Of a stretch of DNA of 64,000 bases, positions 42,830-53,494 are shown in pieces. The position numbers and the translations under genes were made by a program. Below the pieces are notes generated by a model. It ran no database searches. It worked only from the letters and a program-made list of their open reading frames with translations, and was not told the DNA's origin. The stretch comes from Euglena gracilis. Lineage: Eukaryota > Euglenida > Euglenophyceae > Euglenales. Where the stretch lies: the NCBI GenBank assembly GCA_039621445.1, contig CP154956.1, positions 56,555,220 through 56,619,219 on the forward strand, written 5' to 3'. The first letter of the stretch is position 1. Every line of letters starts with the position of its first letter.

Positions 42830-43220
42830 ATTTTCGGCGCCTTCGGCGCACGAAAAAAAAAATTTTCCCCGGACCCAAATGCTCAATTAAGGGGGGGGTC
42901 AAATAAAGGGGGGGGGTAGCTACCGACCATTAGTCGGCCGACTACCCCCCCCCCCAGTTACCGCCATGCTCCCCGAAGGCCGCCTGGCCGAAGGCCGAAC
43001 GCCGCGCAGCGGCCGAGGGCCGCGGCAATTCAGAACCCGAAAGTCGGCCGACTGCCCAATACCCCCCCCCACCCCGTCTCGCCAACTAGCTACCGACCAT
43101 TAGTCGGCCGACTACCCCCCCCCCCCCAGTCTACCGCCATGCGCCCCGAAGGCCGCCTGGCCGAAGGCCGAAGGCCGCTGCAATTCAGAACCTGAAAAGT
43201 TGATGATGTTATTTAAAGGT
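42830..43220. repeat. GTCGGCCGACTA / GAAGGCCGCCTGGCC repeat pair
   Basis: Two copies of an about 140-bp segment (TAGCTACCGACCATTAGTCG and CGAAGGCCGAA...) in direct orientation, with a GGCGCCTTCGGCGC hairpin at 42836-42850. Confidence 0.5.
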
Positions 43221-43278
43221 GTAGGGTTAGGGTCAAGTTTCCATTCCTAACTGTCCCATCCCATCCCCTCAACGTCGT

Positions 43279-43451
43279 TAAATTGGTGTCTGCAGGGGAC
43301 CCAGCGAACCCAAAGAGGCGCCCAACTGGGGTTAAAAACATTGGGGGACCCGAGCGAGGCGCCGAAGGCGCCGAGCGAGGGTCCCCCAATGTGTATTAAC
43401 CCTAGTTGGGCGCCTCTTTGGGGTAGCTGGTCCCCTGCAGGCACCAGTTTA
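43279..43451. repeat. Large imperfect palindrome (about 75-bp arms)
   Basis: Arms with TGGTG(C)CTGCAGGGGACC, AAAGAGGCGCCCAACT and ATTGGGGGACC flank GGCGCCGAAGGCGCC. One arm is present alone near 31.17-31.24 kb. Likely a fold-back MITE. Confidence 0.75.
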
Positions 43452-43719
43452 TCACGCATCAGTCACCGAACCTTCAACTGGTCGGTCGACCATTCAACTA
43501 GTTGGTGGTAGGCTGGAGGGGGGGGCTGGCTAGTCGGCCGACTTGTCGGCTGACAGCCCATTTGGTCGGCCGACCGATGACGCCAATTGGTCGGTCGGCC
43601 TGGTCGGCAGCTAGTCGGCGAGACATGGGGGGGGGGAGCCAGTTGGCCTACTAGTCGGCGAAATACCCACTCTAATGTGCTAATGAGTCAACCGCCGACT
43701 TTTAACCCCCCCTAAAAAA

Positions 43720-44040
43720 AAAACTGCGGATGGGGGTGGAGGGGGGAGTTTTCTGCCTCTCGTGAGAGTCATGGCCAGTTTCCCCCCCCCCCAGAACCCC
43801 CCCCTGGACCCACCGGGGGGCGGCACCCACTTCAAAATAACCTGAACTTGTGCTGCAAAATTTCTGCCAAAAAGTTGCGGGACCCTCCCCAGCGCCCAGG
43901 ACCCTCCCCAGCGCCCCCCCAAGGACCCCCCCAGGACCCTCGAAATGACCCCCCCAGGACCCCCCAGGACCTCCCCCAGGACCCCCCCCCCAGTTCCGCC
44001 ACAGGACAGGGTCCTGGGGGGGGGGGAACTGCCCATAAAT
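43720..44040. repeat. CCAGGACCCTCC-type short repeats
   Basis: Repeats of CAGGACC(C)TCC and CCCCAGCGCCC. Open frames here are repeat-derived. Confidence 0.45.
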
Positions 44041-44109
44041 GCATTTCCGGGTGATTTTGGCCCACCACAGACCATTTTTATGCCCACCGACTAGCCACCG
44101 ACCATGGGG

Positions 44110-44580
44110 GGGGGCTTAAAAGTTCAAAAAAGGGGGGGGTATTGCGGAAAAATGGTGGTCGGCCCGACCTGGTCGGCCCGACCACCACAGGTCGGTCGAC
44201 CACAGGTCGGGCCGACCATGGTCGGCCCGGCGACCACCGGAAATCCGCACGGAGCCGCATACTTCCCCCGTGACCCCCCCCCCCCCCGCCCCGTGACCCC
44301 CCCCCCCCCCCCCCCCGTGACCCCCCCTTATGACCCCCCCGCGACCCGCACCACCCCCTTAAAAAAACATGTTTTTTTTGTTTCAAAAATACAAACCGTT
44401 TTTTTTAAAAAAAATTTTCATCTGTCTCGGGGGGGTTGGAAGTGGGGGGGGGTCCCGGGAGGGGGGGGTTGGAACTGTACAGGGGGGGAGGGGGGTTTGA
44501 CCAACTGTACTGCCTTGTCTCCTTGGCGACCTAAGGTCGGCCCACTATCCCTCCCCACCCAGGCCAGATCTACCCCCCCC
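44110..44580. repeat. GGTCGGGCCGACC and CCCCCCGTGAC tracts
   Basis: Palindromic GGTCGG units (44155-44245) are followed by complementary GTCACGGGGGG tracts (44266-44350). The remainder is poly-G/C. There is no gene. Confidence 0.5.
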
Positions 44581-44617
44581 CCGGTTCGGATGTGAAGCCA
44601 GAGCCCCAATACACGGT

Positions 44618-45475
44618 TTAAGCCGGCGTTTGAGACGCCGGGTTCAGGACAGAACCGGCGTCCCCCCCCACGGGCTTTCCGGACGCCGGTTCTGTCCTAA
44701 AGCCCGGCGTTAGGAACGCCGGTTTTGTCCAAAGCCCGGCGTCCGGTTTTCATTCCTAAAAATGTCACCAAAAGTGCCCAAAAGTGGCCCTAAGGTGATG
44801 GTATGAGTGTTTCAACCATCAAGGACAATGAATTTTGCCATCTGGGGACCAGTGGGGTGGATATCCAAATTTGGTGAAAATCGGCCCAGATTTGGAAATA
44901 GAGTACCGTGCAGCGTGGAAAGATCTGATGAGCACCGCTGGTCGTCTGTTGAAAAGAGCTTTCGATCGAGGGGTAACTTGGTACCCTAACGTTGAACGCA
45001 GCCCGAGATACGCTCGCGATGGTCGGATCGGCCAGAATCTGAGTCGAAACTTGTGGCAATCTTCAGTGACTTTTGGTTTAAGATGCTGAATAAACCCTAC
45101 AGAAACGTTTTTCCTCTTGAGGGCCGTTGTGAAATTAGGATTCCCCACTGACAGAAAATAAGAGCTCCAGGCGGTGTGGCTGAATTTGGTGGTGATCGCC
45201 AGTCGTCTGATGAAAAGAGCTTTCGATCGAGGGGTGATTTTATACCTGGACGATTGACACAGCCAGAAATACCCTCGCGATCGCCGGAATTTGGTGAAGT
45301 GCAAAGTGGTGTGACATTGCAGATCAGTGGTCGGAGATTGGTCCTGGGAGTGTCCTTTGGTCGAAGGTTGGGGACGCCGGTTCTGTCCTGAACCGGGCGT
45401 CTCTAAAACGCCGGCTTAAACAAGAGGTGGCGGACGCCGGTTCTGTCCAAAGCCCGGCGTCCGCCACCTCTTTTT
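44618..45475. mobile_element. Fold-back element copy 2
   Basis: Near-identical to copy 1 (a handful of substitutions; the attached terminal hairpin is shorter). TTAA occurs at both ends (44618-44621 and 45416-45419). Homology stops abruptly at TTTAAGCC on the left and at GTAGTA about 8 bp beyond the hairpin on the right, marking element ends. Confidence 0.85.
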
Positions 45476-45859
45476 TGTAGTACAGTCATTTTTGTCAGTT
45501 CTGTCAAAAAAAATTAAAAACTGAGTAGGAAATACCCCTAGCGACCTTTGGCGCCCTTTGGCGACTGTGGGCCAACCTAAGGTCGGCCCACTGCCCCCCC
45601 CCCCAGGCCAGATCCGGGAGCCCCGAACCAGCGTTCAGGACGACGGTTCGGGAGGGAAGCCGGCGTTTTGGGGACACAAAAGAAGAGTGCCCAAAAGTGG
45701 TGTCCAGAATGGTTTGTAGACATGTGGCAATCATATCTGAGCAGTTTTTGGGGGCGCATAGCGGTAGACTGGGGGGGGGGGGTAGTGGGCAGTCATCCGA
45801 CTAGTCAGCCGACAACCCAATTGGTCGGCCGACTGGGCCTGGTCGGTAGCTAGTCGGTG

Positions 45860-46075
45860 GTGGGGGGGGGGAAGTGGGTAGTCGGCCGACTAGTCGTGGT
45901 ATACCCACTCTAATGTACTAACGGGTCAAAACCGCCGACTTTTAAACCCCACCCCATGAAGAAAATCCTATGCAAACTAGTCGGTGGCTGGTCGGTGGTC
46001 ATAAAAATGGTCTGTGGCGGGCCCAAATCACCCGGAAATGGTCCGGATGGGTCCAAATAAGTGCCTTACACCAAC
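45860..46075 (-). repeat. 440-bp repeat, inverted partial copy
   Basis: CACTCTAATGTACTAACGGGTC through AAGTGCCTTACACCAACATAAAC is the inverse of the right half of 40590-41035. Confidence 0.65.
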
Positions 46076-46089
46076 ATAAACACCCTCAA

Positions 46090-46340
46090 ACATAGTGGGC
46101 CTTTTTTTAAAAAAAACAAAACAATGTGTTTTTTTGAAAAAAACACTGAAAAAACATAAAAAAAAACCAAAACAAAATTTCATTGAGAAAACTCGTTATG
46201 AAACACCCAAACCATACTTTGAATCCTACTAAGTTCAAAAAGTGCCAGAAAAGGTCAAACACATCCAAAAATGCAAAAAAAATACACTTTTATGACTTTT
46301 TCCATTTTTCATGGGAGGTGGGTGGGGGGGGGGGCGGAGC
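46090..46340. repeat. Partial hAT-like MITE copy
   Basis: CATAGTGGGCCTTTTTTTAA, then CTCGTTATGAAACACCC and AAGTTCAAAAAGTGCC match 12943 onward. It is cut at a GGTGTCACAAGGGGGG junction. Confidence 0.6.
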
Positions 46341-46399
46341 CATAGGTGTCACAAGGGGGGGTCGGGGGGGGCGGCCGCCCCCCCGGGATTTTGGAAATA

Positions 46400-46990
46400 A
46401 AATTTTTGGGCATGAATGTGATATTTTCTTTGAAATGCCATGTTCAATGGTTCAAAGGGCGTTACCGTCTCGGCTGCCTTCGGCAGCCACCTTACCAGTT
46501 AAAAGCACATTTTTGGAGAATGAAATTGCAAAATCCATTACCGTCTCGACCGCCTTTGGCGGCCGAAATAAAAATCCTTGAAAAAAACCCACGGCACTTC
46601 TTGATGTATGATTTTGGCCACAAACCGACTTTTTTTTCCCTCCTTTGATGCTAATTGTTTTTTGGGACCCCACAAACCACTTTCACCTTGGCTGTTTGAA
46701 TACACCCCATATGTCCCCGTCCCTCCATTTTCTTGACCAGCCGAGTTTGGGGGAAACTCTGCGGGTCGACAAAAAAAAAAGATTTTGCGCAAAGTGAAAA
46801 AAATGGCTTCTTCACCCCCCCCCTCAGGTTGCGAAGTCGACAGTTGGGTTGAGTTGGGAGGTTTCCAAAGGGGTTCTTTCTAGTCTCGGCCCCTTCGGGG
46901 CCAGGGGGACAGGAAAAAATACATTTTGGTTGTGCCATAAAAAATTTTTCATTTAAAAATTTAAAAAATTTAAATTTCAATTTAGAAAAA
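46400..46990. other. No gene recognised; two CTTCGG/CTTTGG hairpins
   Basis: GGCTGCCTTCGGCAGCC (46477-46493) and ACCGCCTTTGGCGG-type hairpins each follow TTACCGTCTCG. The spacing between the two TTACCGTCTCG copies is about 70 bp. No exon was identified. Confidence 0.4.
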
Positions 46991-47474
46991 ACAAAGGATA
47001 TGCTCCAAATTTTGTCGGTTCCTCGCCCCCCCCCCCGGGAAAAATTGTTCCGACACCGCTGGGTGGAGCCCCCCGCCTATGCCAAAGTGAGCCACAAAAA
47101 CAACTTAGCCCCCGAGTATGTTGCCAACACAGAAGGGATTTTGTTATTTGAGGCTCGGATGGGGGTGGAGGGGGGGAGTTTTCTGCCTCCCGTGATGCAG
47201 AATGCTTGCATTTCTTGTATGGTGTTTCGTGATCTGATCCCGCTTTTTCACCAAAAAACCGGGGGCGCCGAAGGCACCCCCGGTTTTTTGTTGAAAAAGC
47301 GGGATCAGATCACGAAAAAAAATTGAAACCGTGTTCGTAGTCCACGATGTACAGCGTCATGTGGAAAACCGTGTTCAAGTCCACGTGATTCGCGCAAAAA
47401 AATGCGATTATAGTGAACACATGTACAAAAATGGGGCAACACGCTTTTTGACAAAAAAACGTTTTCAGATCACG

Positions 47475-47530
47475 GTTTTCTGGCAGAAAACCGTGTTCGT
47501 CCACGTGTACGGCGTCAAAAAACGTGTTCA
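47475..47530 (+). repeat. Left 56-bp direct repeat of cassette C
   Basis: GTTTTCTGGCAGAAAACC...CCACGTGTACGGCGTC, identical to 48368-48423. It contains its own small inverted repeat (TTTTCTGGCAGAAAA). Confidence 0.9.
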
Positions 47531-47580
47531 CTTTTGGATTTCCCCCCCTCCTTATTCTCTCCTGCTTTCTTCGTTCTTGG

Positions 47581-48240
47581 CCATGTTGCGCCTGGCTAAC
47601 CTCGCTGAGTGCCAGATGCCCTCCCCTCCCACGGTAAAGGAGTTTGTGGATGCCCTCCAAAAGGCGAAGTCTCCAGCTGAGGAAGCTGACGCTTTGCTTG
47701 GTGAAATACCTCCACCCAACTTAGTGCTAGTAAAAGATTACCGTCGGGAACGAATGGCTGCCCTAAAATCACAGAGTACATGGGGTATGCGCAGCCCATG
47801 GGGTGCAGCACGCCACGTTGGACGAATGTTTTTTGGGGTGGGCACGCTGGTGTATTGATGCTCGGGAGTTGTACTCAACTCCTCAGTAGCAGTTGGCATG
47901 CGTTGCTGTACGTACAGAGAGGGCTGGCACCAATTTTCGTGTTCGTTCCATGCCAATTTTGTCCTTTCGTACGTACCTGAATTCCCTTGTGTTTTTATAC
48001 AAGGTGTCGGATCGTAATGGCCCACCAAACGTGGCCTCCTCCGTCTCTCAGTTCCCCAAGTTCACGGCCTTCTTTGCCCCTCTGGCAGCGAAGGCTTTGG
48101 ACGAGAAAGCTGCTGGATGGAAGGGGCATCCATCCAACAACGTTCTCACTGAGGAGGAATTGATCACGGTGGTGGCAACGGTTGAGGAGAAAAGAATTTT
48201 GGATGTCCAACGTCGGAACGTGTCCATGCCCATGTCACTC
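47581..48240 (+). CDS. Cassette C protein, recombinase-like N-terminal exons
   Basis: The ATG at 47581 starts MLRLANLAECQMPSPPTVKE, then FVDALQKAK and RRERMAALKSQS, homologous to the start of the cassette D protein (PPTPAEFLAGL...GKMVALAAA). A GTATGC-type donor near 47784 and the acceptor TTTTTATACAAG (about 48003) define one intron. Exon 2 reads VSDRNGPPNVA, then SQFPKFTAFF and LTEEELITVV, matching FPQF...EEI in B, D and E. The frame then loses similarity at QRRNVS, just before the catalytic-like segment, and stops at 48333. Like B it appears to hold only the DNA-binding half. Confidence 0.5.
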
Positions 48241-48367
48241 CCTGTTAGCGACTCCTGGCGTTGTCCGGCATCCCATCCTCTCTTTGTGTCCCATTCTCCT
48301 TGTTGGCGATCATCCCTCTCACGGTCTCAGTAATCACACATTTTTTTCGCATTTCACAGTGAACACA

Positions 48368-48423
48368 GTTTTCTGGCAGAAAACCGTGTTCGTCCACGTG
48401 TACGGCGTCAAAAAACGTGTTCA
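48368..48423 (+). repeat. Right 56-bp direct repeat of cassette C
   Basis: Perfect copy of 47475-47530 in the same orientation. Confidence 0.9.
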
Positions 48424-49009
48424 GAACACGTTTTCTGCCGCTGTACATGTGAACTGAACACGGTTTTCCACGACGTTGTACATCGTGGACTGAACATGGT
48501 TTCAAAGGATTTTCATGTAATCCCTGTTTCATCATTGGTTTTTTACCCCTCCGGACCCCATCAAGGGCCCACCGACCCCCCACCGACCAAAGATTTCCAT
48601 CTGAGGGTGTTTATGTTGGTGTAAGGCACTTATTTGGACACATCCAGACCATTTCCGGGTGATTTAGGCCCGGCACAGACCATTTTTATGACCACCGACT
48701 AGCCACCGACTAGTTTGCATACAATTTTCTTCATGGGGGGGGCTTAAAAGTCGGCGGGTTTGACCCGTTAGTACATTAGAGTGGGTAGTCGGCCGACCAC
48801 TACCCTCCCCCCCCACCTCGTCTCGCCGACCAGTTTACCGACCAGGCCTAGTCGGCCGACTGCCCAATTGTCGCCTAGTCGGCCGACCAATTGGGCAGTC
48901 GGCCGACTAGTCGGCCGACTACCCACTACCCCCCCCCCCCAGTCTACCGCCATGCGCCGGGTTGGTGGGCCTTTGATGGGGGTCCGGAGGGTAAAAAATC
49001 AATGATGAA

Positions 49010-49350
49010 ACAGGGATTACACAAAAATCCTTTAGAAATGCAAGCATTCTGCATTACGAGGGGCAGAAAACTCCCCCCTCCACCCCCATCCGAGCCTCAA
49101 ATAACAAAATCCCCTCTATGTTGGCAACATACTTGGAGGGCTAAGTCATTTTTGTGGCTCACTTTGGCATAGGCGGGGGGCTCCCCCCCCCCGCACCCCC
49201 CCCCTCAAATAACAAAATCCCTTCTATGTTGGCAACATACTCGGGGGCAAAGTTGTTTTTGTGGCTCACTTTGGCATAGGCGGGGGGCTCCGCCCCCCCC
49301 CCCCGCACCCCCCCCTCAAATAACAAAATCCCTTCTATGTTGGCAACAAA
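49010..49350 (-). repeat. 440-bp repeat fragment and tandem 113-bp units
   Basis: 49010-49165 is an inverted, empty-site copy (CCTTTAGAAATGCAAGC). It runs into about 2.5 tandem units (period about 113 bp) of CTTTGGCATAGGCGGGGGG, CCTCAAATAACAAAATCCC and TTCTATGTTGGCAACA. Confidence 0.75.
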
Positions 49351-49359
49351 CTTGGAGGG

Positions 49360-49640
49360 CTAAGTCCTTCGTGCCATTTTTATTGGTATTTTGGGGCCAT
49401 TATATTGAAAATCCAATGGGGAGAGGTGTTCTTTTGCCAAAAGTGGCCCAAAATGGACATTTTTCCTCCCAAGTTTTTGCATATTCACCCCGGATTGGGG
49501 GGTTCTGGAGCCATTTGGGTGGGTTTTGACTGGTGTTGAGGTGATTGGACAAAAAAAATTTTCGGGGGGGGGCTTAAAGTCGGCGGTTTTGACCCATAAG
49601 TACATTAGGGTGGCTAGTCGGCCGACTAGCCAGGACCCCC
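49360..49640 (-). repeat. AATCGGGGGTGAATATGC repeat, inverted copy
   Basis: Inverse of 40310-40560. It continues into the TAGTCGGCCGACTAG block. Confidence 0.6.
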
Positions 49641-49739
49641 CCCCCTGTCTCGCCGACTAGCTGCCGACCAGGCCTAGTCGGCCGACCAATTGGGTAGTCT
49701 GCCGACTGCCTACTACCCCCCACCAGTCTACCGTCTGGC

Positions 49740-50450
49740 ACTGTTTTTGGGGAGTATTTGGCTAGAAATTGGGGTGCTTTGTGCAAGAATTTCCCTTTGG
49801 CCAAATTTGGGGAATTTCTGAAATAGAATACCATGCAGCACGGCTGAAATCCAAGGTCATCTGCTGAAATCCCTTTGAGAAGGGCTATCGATCTAGGGGC
49901 AACATGGCAGGTGAACAGTGTAATTTGGAATTTGCGAAAAGGGTCGGAACATGAGATCGGCGATTTTCAGGGCGCTATGCAGTGTATATATCTGTGCGAT
50001 GCGATGCAGTGTGGCTGAGTTCCGAGGATGCCAAGTGAAAGGTCTTGGGGAGAGCTTTCGATTGATATGCTGTATGGCACATATTTAGATGTCAGATTTT
50101 GGAATACATGATCGATGAAAATACCCTCACCCCCCTCAAAGTGTCCCCCCCTTAGAGTGGGCAGAATTTTTTGGCAAATTTGGTTTACCCCTCAAAGTGG
50201 CCACTTTCTTTTGGTGCCGAAGCCCAAAAATTGACCCCCCCCCCCAAATTGTCCCCTCCCCCAGAGTGGCCGTTTTGGGGTTCAGTGCTTCCTGGAGGGT
50301 GGCCACTTTAAGGGGGGGGGTGAGGGTAAGCACTGTGTGCATTATGACCGAATCCTGTGGCCATCTGTCAAAAGCCCTTGAGAAGAGCTTTTAATTGATG
50401 AGTAACATCGGCCGATAGACATGGCCATGCGCCCAAAGGAGGTCAAAAAT
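49740..50450. other. No gene recognised; cassette-flank-like fragments
   Basis: Fragments such as GAAAAGAGCT/GAGAAGAGC and ATCGATCTAGGGGC resemble the fold-back body and the 17.2 and 21.0 kb stretches. There is no exon. Confidence 0.35.
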
Positions 50451-50584
50451 GCTCAAAAATGTTCAAAAAGCATGCATTCAGAAAATATTTCATTGCAAAA
50501 CCTCGTGGGCGTTTTTTTATTATATCTTTTTTAGAAATAAAATAAAAAACAACAACGTCAAAAAACTAGGCGTGCCCACTATGT
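50450..50584. repeat. Partial hAT-like MITE copy (right half)
   Basis: GCATGCATTCAGAAAATATTTC through GTGCCCACTATG matches the right half of 12943-13317. Confidence 0.6.
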
Positions 50585-51235
50585 CGTGTCTGTATGGTGT
50601 GGAGTCAAGAGTGCCTGGGCTTGAGTGTGCCCCACGGCTGGCCTGGCGTTTGCATTGGTTCTGTCTGCTGTGGGCACTGCACTTCTGCGGGCAATGCAAA
50701 CCCAAACCCAAACCCCCCTTCTACGACAGCGACCATGGTCCACCCCCATCCATCCATCCATCCACCCATCCCATCCATCCATCCCATCCATCCATCGGAC
50801 CCCTTCAGACCCCCAATTAGCCAATTAGGGGGGGGACAATTAGGGGGGGGGGCTCGAGGACCCCTACCCCCAAATTTTTTCCCTGTGCAAAATTTGTCGA
50901 TTTTTTGCGCATATTTGGATTGGCCATGACTTTTTCTTATCCAGCGAATTTTAAAATTTTCGAAACGGACATTTTTGGAGGTTTTCTGAGCCCTTTTTGC
51001 CGAAATTGGACGGTCTTGTCCTGGAGGCCAATCAGCCAATTAGGGGGGGGGGCAAATAGGGGGGGGGTGAGGGTAAACCACTCGTCTGGCCTCCTCTACT
51101 CCCCAGAGACCTGCCCTAGCACCCTGCTCCCCCTCCCTCCCTCCCTTCGTCCTCCCCCTCCCATCGTGGATTCCATCCACCCTGCTTGAAAAGTGGGGCC
51201 TTCCCCGACACAGCATGGTCGACCCCCCAACCACA
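50585..51235. other. CCATCCAT microsatellite and C/T-rich sequence, no gene
   Basis: (CCATCCAT)n at 50746-50795. Proline-rich open frames follow the repeat. Confidence 0.4.
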
Positions 51236-51239
51236 TAAA

Positions 51240-51720
51240 CAGGGATTCGCCCCCCAAAGTGTATTGTGAAGTCATCTGCAATTGGCCCCCAAAGCGATTC
51301 GGCAACACCAAAGGGTTTTATTATTTTGGGGCCCTCGGATGGTTGAGAAACAAAAGGGATTGGCCCCCCAAAATGACTTGGAAGTCATCCATTTCGATTG
51401 GCCACACTGGGTTTTGTTATTTTGGGGGGGTTGGTACACCCATCCCCCCCCCCTCTCCGAGGGCCTCGCCACGCCATTACCCCTCCTCCCCCCCCCTAGC
51501 CGGATCGCCACGCCACCGGGGATTTTCGCGATTTTTTTGAAGAAAAATTTTGTTGGCGACCATGTACACCCTCCCCCCCCCTGGTCGCCAACCCCCTCGC
51601 CACGCCATTTACCCCCCCCTCCCCCCCCTATTTGGACCCCCTCGCCACGGAGTACCAAACCCCCTTGGGGCCCTCGGATGTTTGAGAAACAAAAGGCAAC
51701 AAAGAAAAAATGTCGGGCCA
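51240..51720. repeat. Diverged 80-bp satellite units and CTCGCCACGCCATTTACC repeats
   Basis: About three satellite units in inverted orientation (TTATTTTGGGG(C)CCTCGG). They alternate with CCCCTCGCCACG segments that are empty targets of the mariner-like element. Confidence 0.6.
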
Positions 51721-51761
51721 ATCGCGGTTGATTTCCAATGCATAATCCCTTGTCATGCCAT

Positions 51762-52160
51762 GGAGATCAGGCGGTAACTTTTGGGGTCCCGGACCCCCCT
51801 CCCCCCCCCATAGGTGAAGTTCACCGTTTGAAAGTTCACCAGGGAGTCTCGGACCCCCTCCCCCCTCTGCCTACCCCAACAGTGAACTTCACCGGTGAAG
51901 TTCACCACGAGAGCACTTTTTTTGGCCAAAAATAGCCGAAAATGACATTCTGGGTAAGTTTTCGGAAATTTTGATAAAATTCCATGAACCATCAACCTCA
52001 AAATGACCGAAAGGAGCAAAATTTCACCCATCAAAAATTCACCCCCAACCATCAAAACGGTGAAGTTCACCGGTGAACTTCACCGCCGAAAGTACCCCCC
52101 CCCCACCGGTGAAGTTCACCAGGGGGGGGTCCGCATCCCCCCCCGTACTGCCTAACCTCC
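51762..52160. mobile_element. 399-bp TIR element with CAT target duplication
   Basis: Ends GGAGATCAGGCGGTA and the inverted GGAGGTTAGGCAGTA; CAT flanks both sides (51759-51761 and 52161-52163). The inside carries several GGTGAAGTTCACCGGTG palindromes. A second copy is split and inverted inside cassette E (61.5-62.7 kb). There is no gene. The 3-bp duplication fits CACTA or Harbinger-type elements, but the ends match neither consensus. Confidence 0.85.
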
Positions 52161-52296
52161 CATAGTTAGCAGCTTGTTTTTTTGGACGCTGCTTTTTTTA
52201 ATTTTAGCAAATGTGTTTTTTAAAAAACGCCCACGAGGTTTTGCACGGAAAATTTTTGAATGCATATTTTCAATCGTTTTTGGCAACTTCAAACCC

Positions 52297-52373
52297 TCCC
52301 CCAAATAACACCCCCCGCTGTGTGATTTGGGCACCCGAACTGGGGCCCCACGGGGGGGGGTGTTGTTTGGGGG
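52297..52373. repeat. AAATAACACCCCC / GTTGTTTGGGGG element
   Basis: Short inverted-repeat element related to 53495-53709 (CACCCGAACTGGGGCCCCA centre). Confidence 0.6.
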
Positions 52374-53064
52374 TCGCCGAGCTCTTATCTCTTTAGAGTA
52401 AGAGCGAAGCTTACCACCCCGGCCGGAGGGGGGGTCCGACCCCCCCGCCCCCCCGCCCCCCCCCCCCCGGGTGGGCAGGGAGGCCTGAGGATTATCGATA
52501 TGACCAAATTTCCGGGTCCCCAAAGTGAATGGCCTATAGGCTAGGAGACGGTCCCAGGTTTCCAACGCACCCCCATAATAGCCCTAACTCCCCACTAGTC
52601 CGGAGATCTGGCCCGAGCAAAAAAGTTGTGTACCGTTTTTTTTTCCGGGGAAATTGCAGGTTTTTTTGGGGTCAAAAAATCGAAAATTTCAAAATATCTC
52701 GAAAACGCTGCGGAGTTGAGGAAAAGTGATGGGGACCTCATTTCACATCTTTGGAACGCCCGATCGATCGGTATGCATGCTTTGGGCCGACTCCTCGCCT
52801 AGCCCGAGATATGGCTGTTTTGGGGGTTTGGGCCAGTTTTGGCAGTTCTGGACATTTCGGGGCCAGAAACCGTAAATTGGCCGTATCTCGGGCCAGACGA
52901 GGGGCTCCCGGACCTGGCCTGGGGGGGGTAGTGGGCCGACCCCAGGGTCGGCCCAATAGGACCCTAGGGTCGCTAGGGTCGCTAAAGTCGCTAAGGTCGA
53001 CCCCCCCCCAGGACGTGGAGTGGGCCGACCCTAGAGTCGCCCGTCCTAGGGTCGTGGGCCGACC

Positions 53065-53289
53065 CTAGGGTCGACGCAAGTCCCTTGTGTTTTCAAATCG
53101 TTTTGGGGGGATAATCCTTGTTCCATCTTCGGTCTCCCCTGGGTGGAAGTTACCCACCCTGAACTCTTGCAAGCTCTCTCGCCTTTGACCCAAATTGTAG
53201 GCCAACACAATGATGTTGAACCTCCGCACATCAAACCAGGAATCCCACTTGGTGTTTGTGTGCATCTTTGCCTGCATCTTTGCGTGCAT
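53065..53289 (-). pseudogene. Recombinase catalytic-like exon fragment F
   Basis: The minus frame reads DSWFDVRRFNIIVLAYNLGQ, then RRESLQEFRVGNFHPGE, homologous to the WTNFLESQRMKFLLIAYNLGQ and RPETFAELTVGCFH segment of cassette D. The G-Q-R-x-E-S box is where tyrosine recombinases carry their first catalytic arginine. It runs out into satellite-like sequence (CCCCAAAACGATTTG) at about 53110, so it is truncated. Confidence 0.5.
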
Positions 53290-53494
53290 CTAGTTTGCAT
53301 TGTCCAACACTTTCACTGCTGGTGCTCTCGATTGCATTTTTTTTTTTGGACTTGGAATCGGCCGTATGAAAATGTCAAAGTTTGGAAATTGGGCCCTTGC
53401 TTTCGGGACAATGCCATTTTGAGGTTTGACCTGCTTTTGTAAGAGCAGCTAAGGCACTCACATTGGTTGTGAGGGTCGACGGATCCCACTTGTA

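Larger units (their letters stand above)
47216..48503. mobile_element. Recombinase cassette C (1,288 bp, clean filled site)
   Basis: Bounded exactly by the interrupted 440-bp repeat. Order: hairpin (47227-47318, arms of about 41 bp around GCGCCGAAGGC), left TIR (47325-47377), 56-bp direct repeat (47475-47530), gene, identical direct repeat (48368-48423), right TIR (48455-48503). TIR parts are GAAACCGTGTTCG...TCCACGATGTAC and the inverse. No obvious target duplication flanks it; the host junction is precise to within a base. Precise insertion without duplication suits a site-specific recombinase mechanism better than a DDE transposase, but this is inference. Confidence 0.8.
47080..48775 (+). 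repeat. 440-bp dispersed repeat interrupted by cassette C
   Basis: The left part is 47080-47215 and the right part 48504-48775, continuous with 40590-41035 once 47216-48503 is removed (TTTCT joined to AAAGG). Confidence 0.85.

Noticed and set aside
39404-45475. piggyBac-type element because of TTAA at both ends
   Set aside because: TTAA is inside the shared sequence (TTTAAGCC / GGCTTAAAC), and homology continues past the right TTAA into an attached hairpin, so TTAA is not clearly a target duplication. Not excluded.
47216-48503. Cassette C as an ordinary intron of a host gene
   Set aside because: It lies in a dispersed non-coding repeat with empty copies elsewhere, and its borders are not GT-AG.
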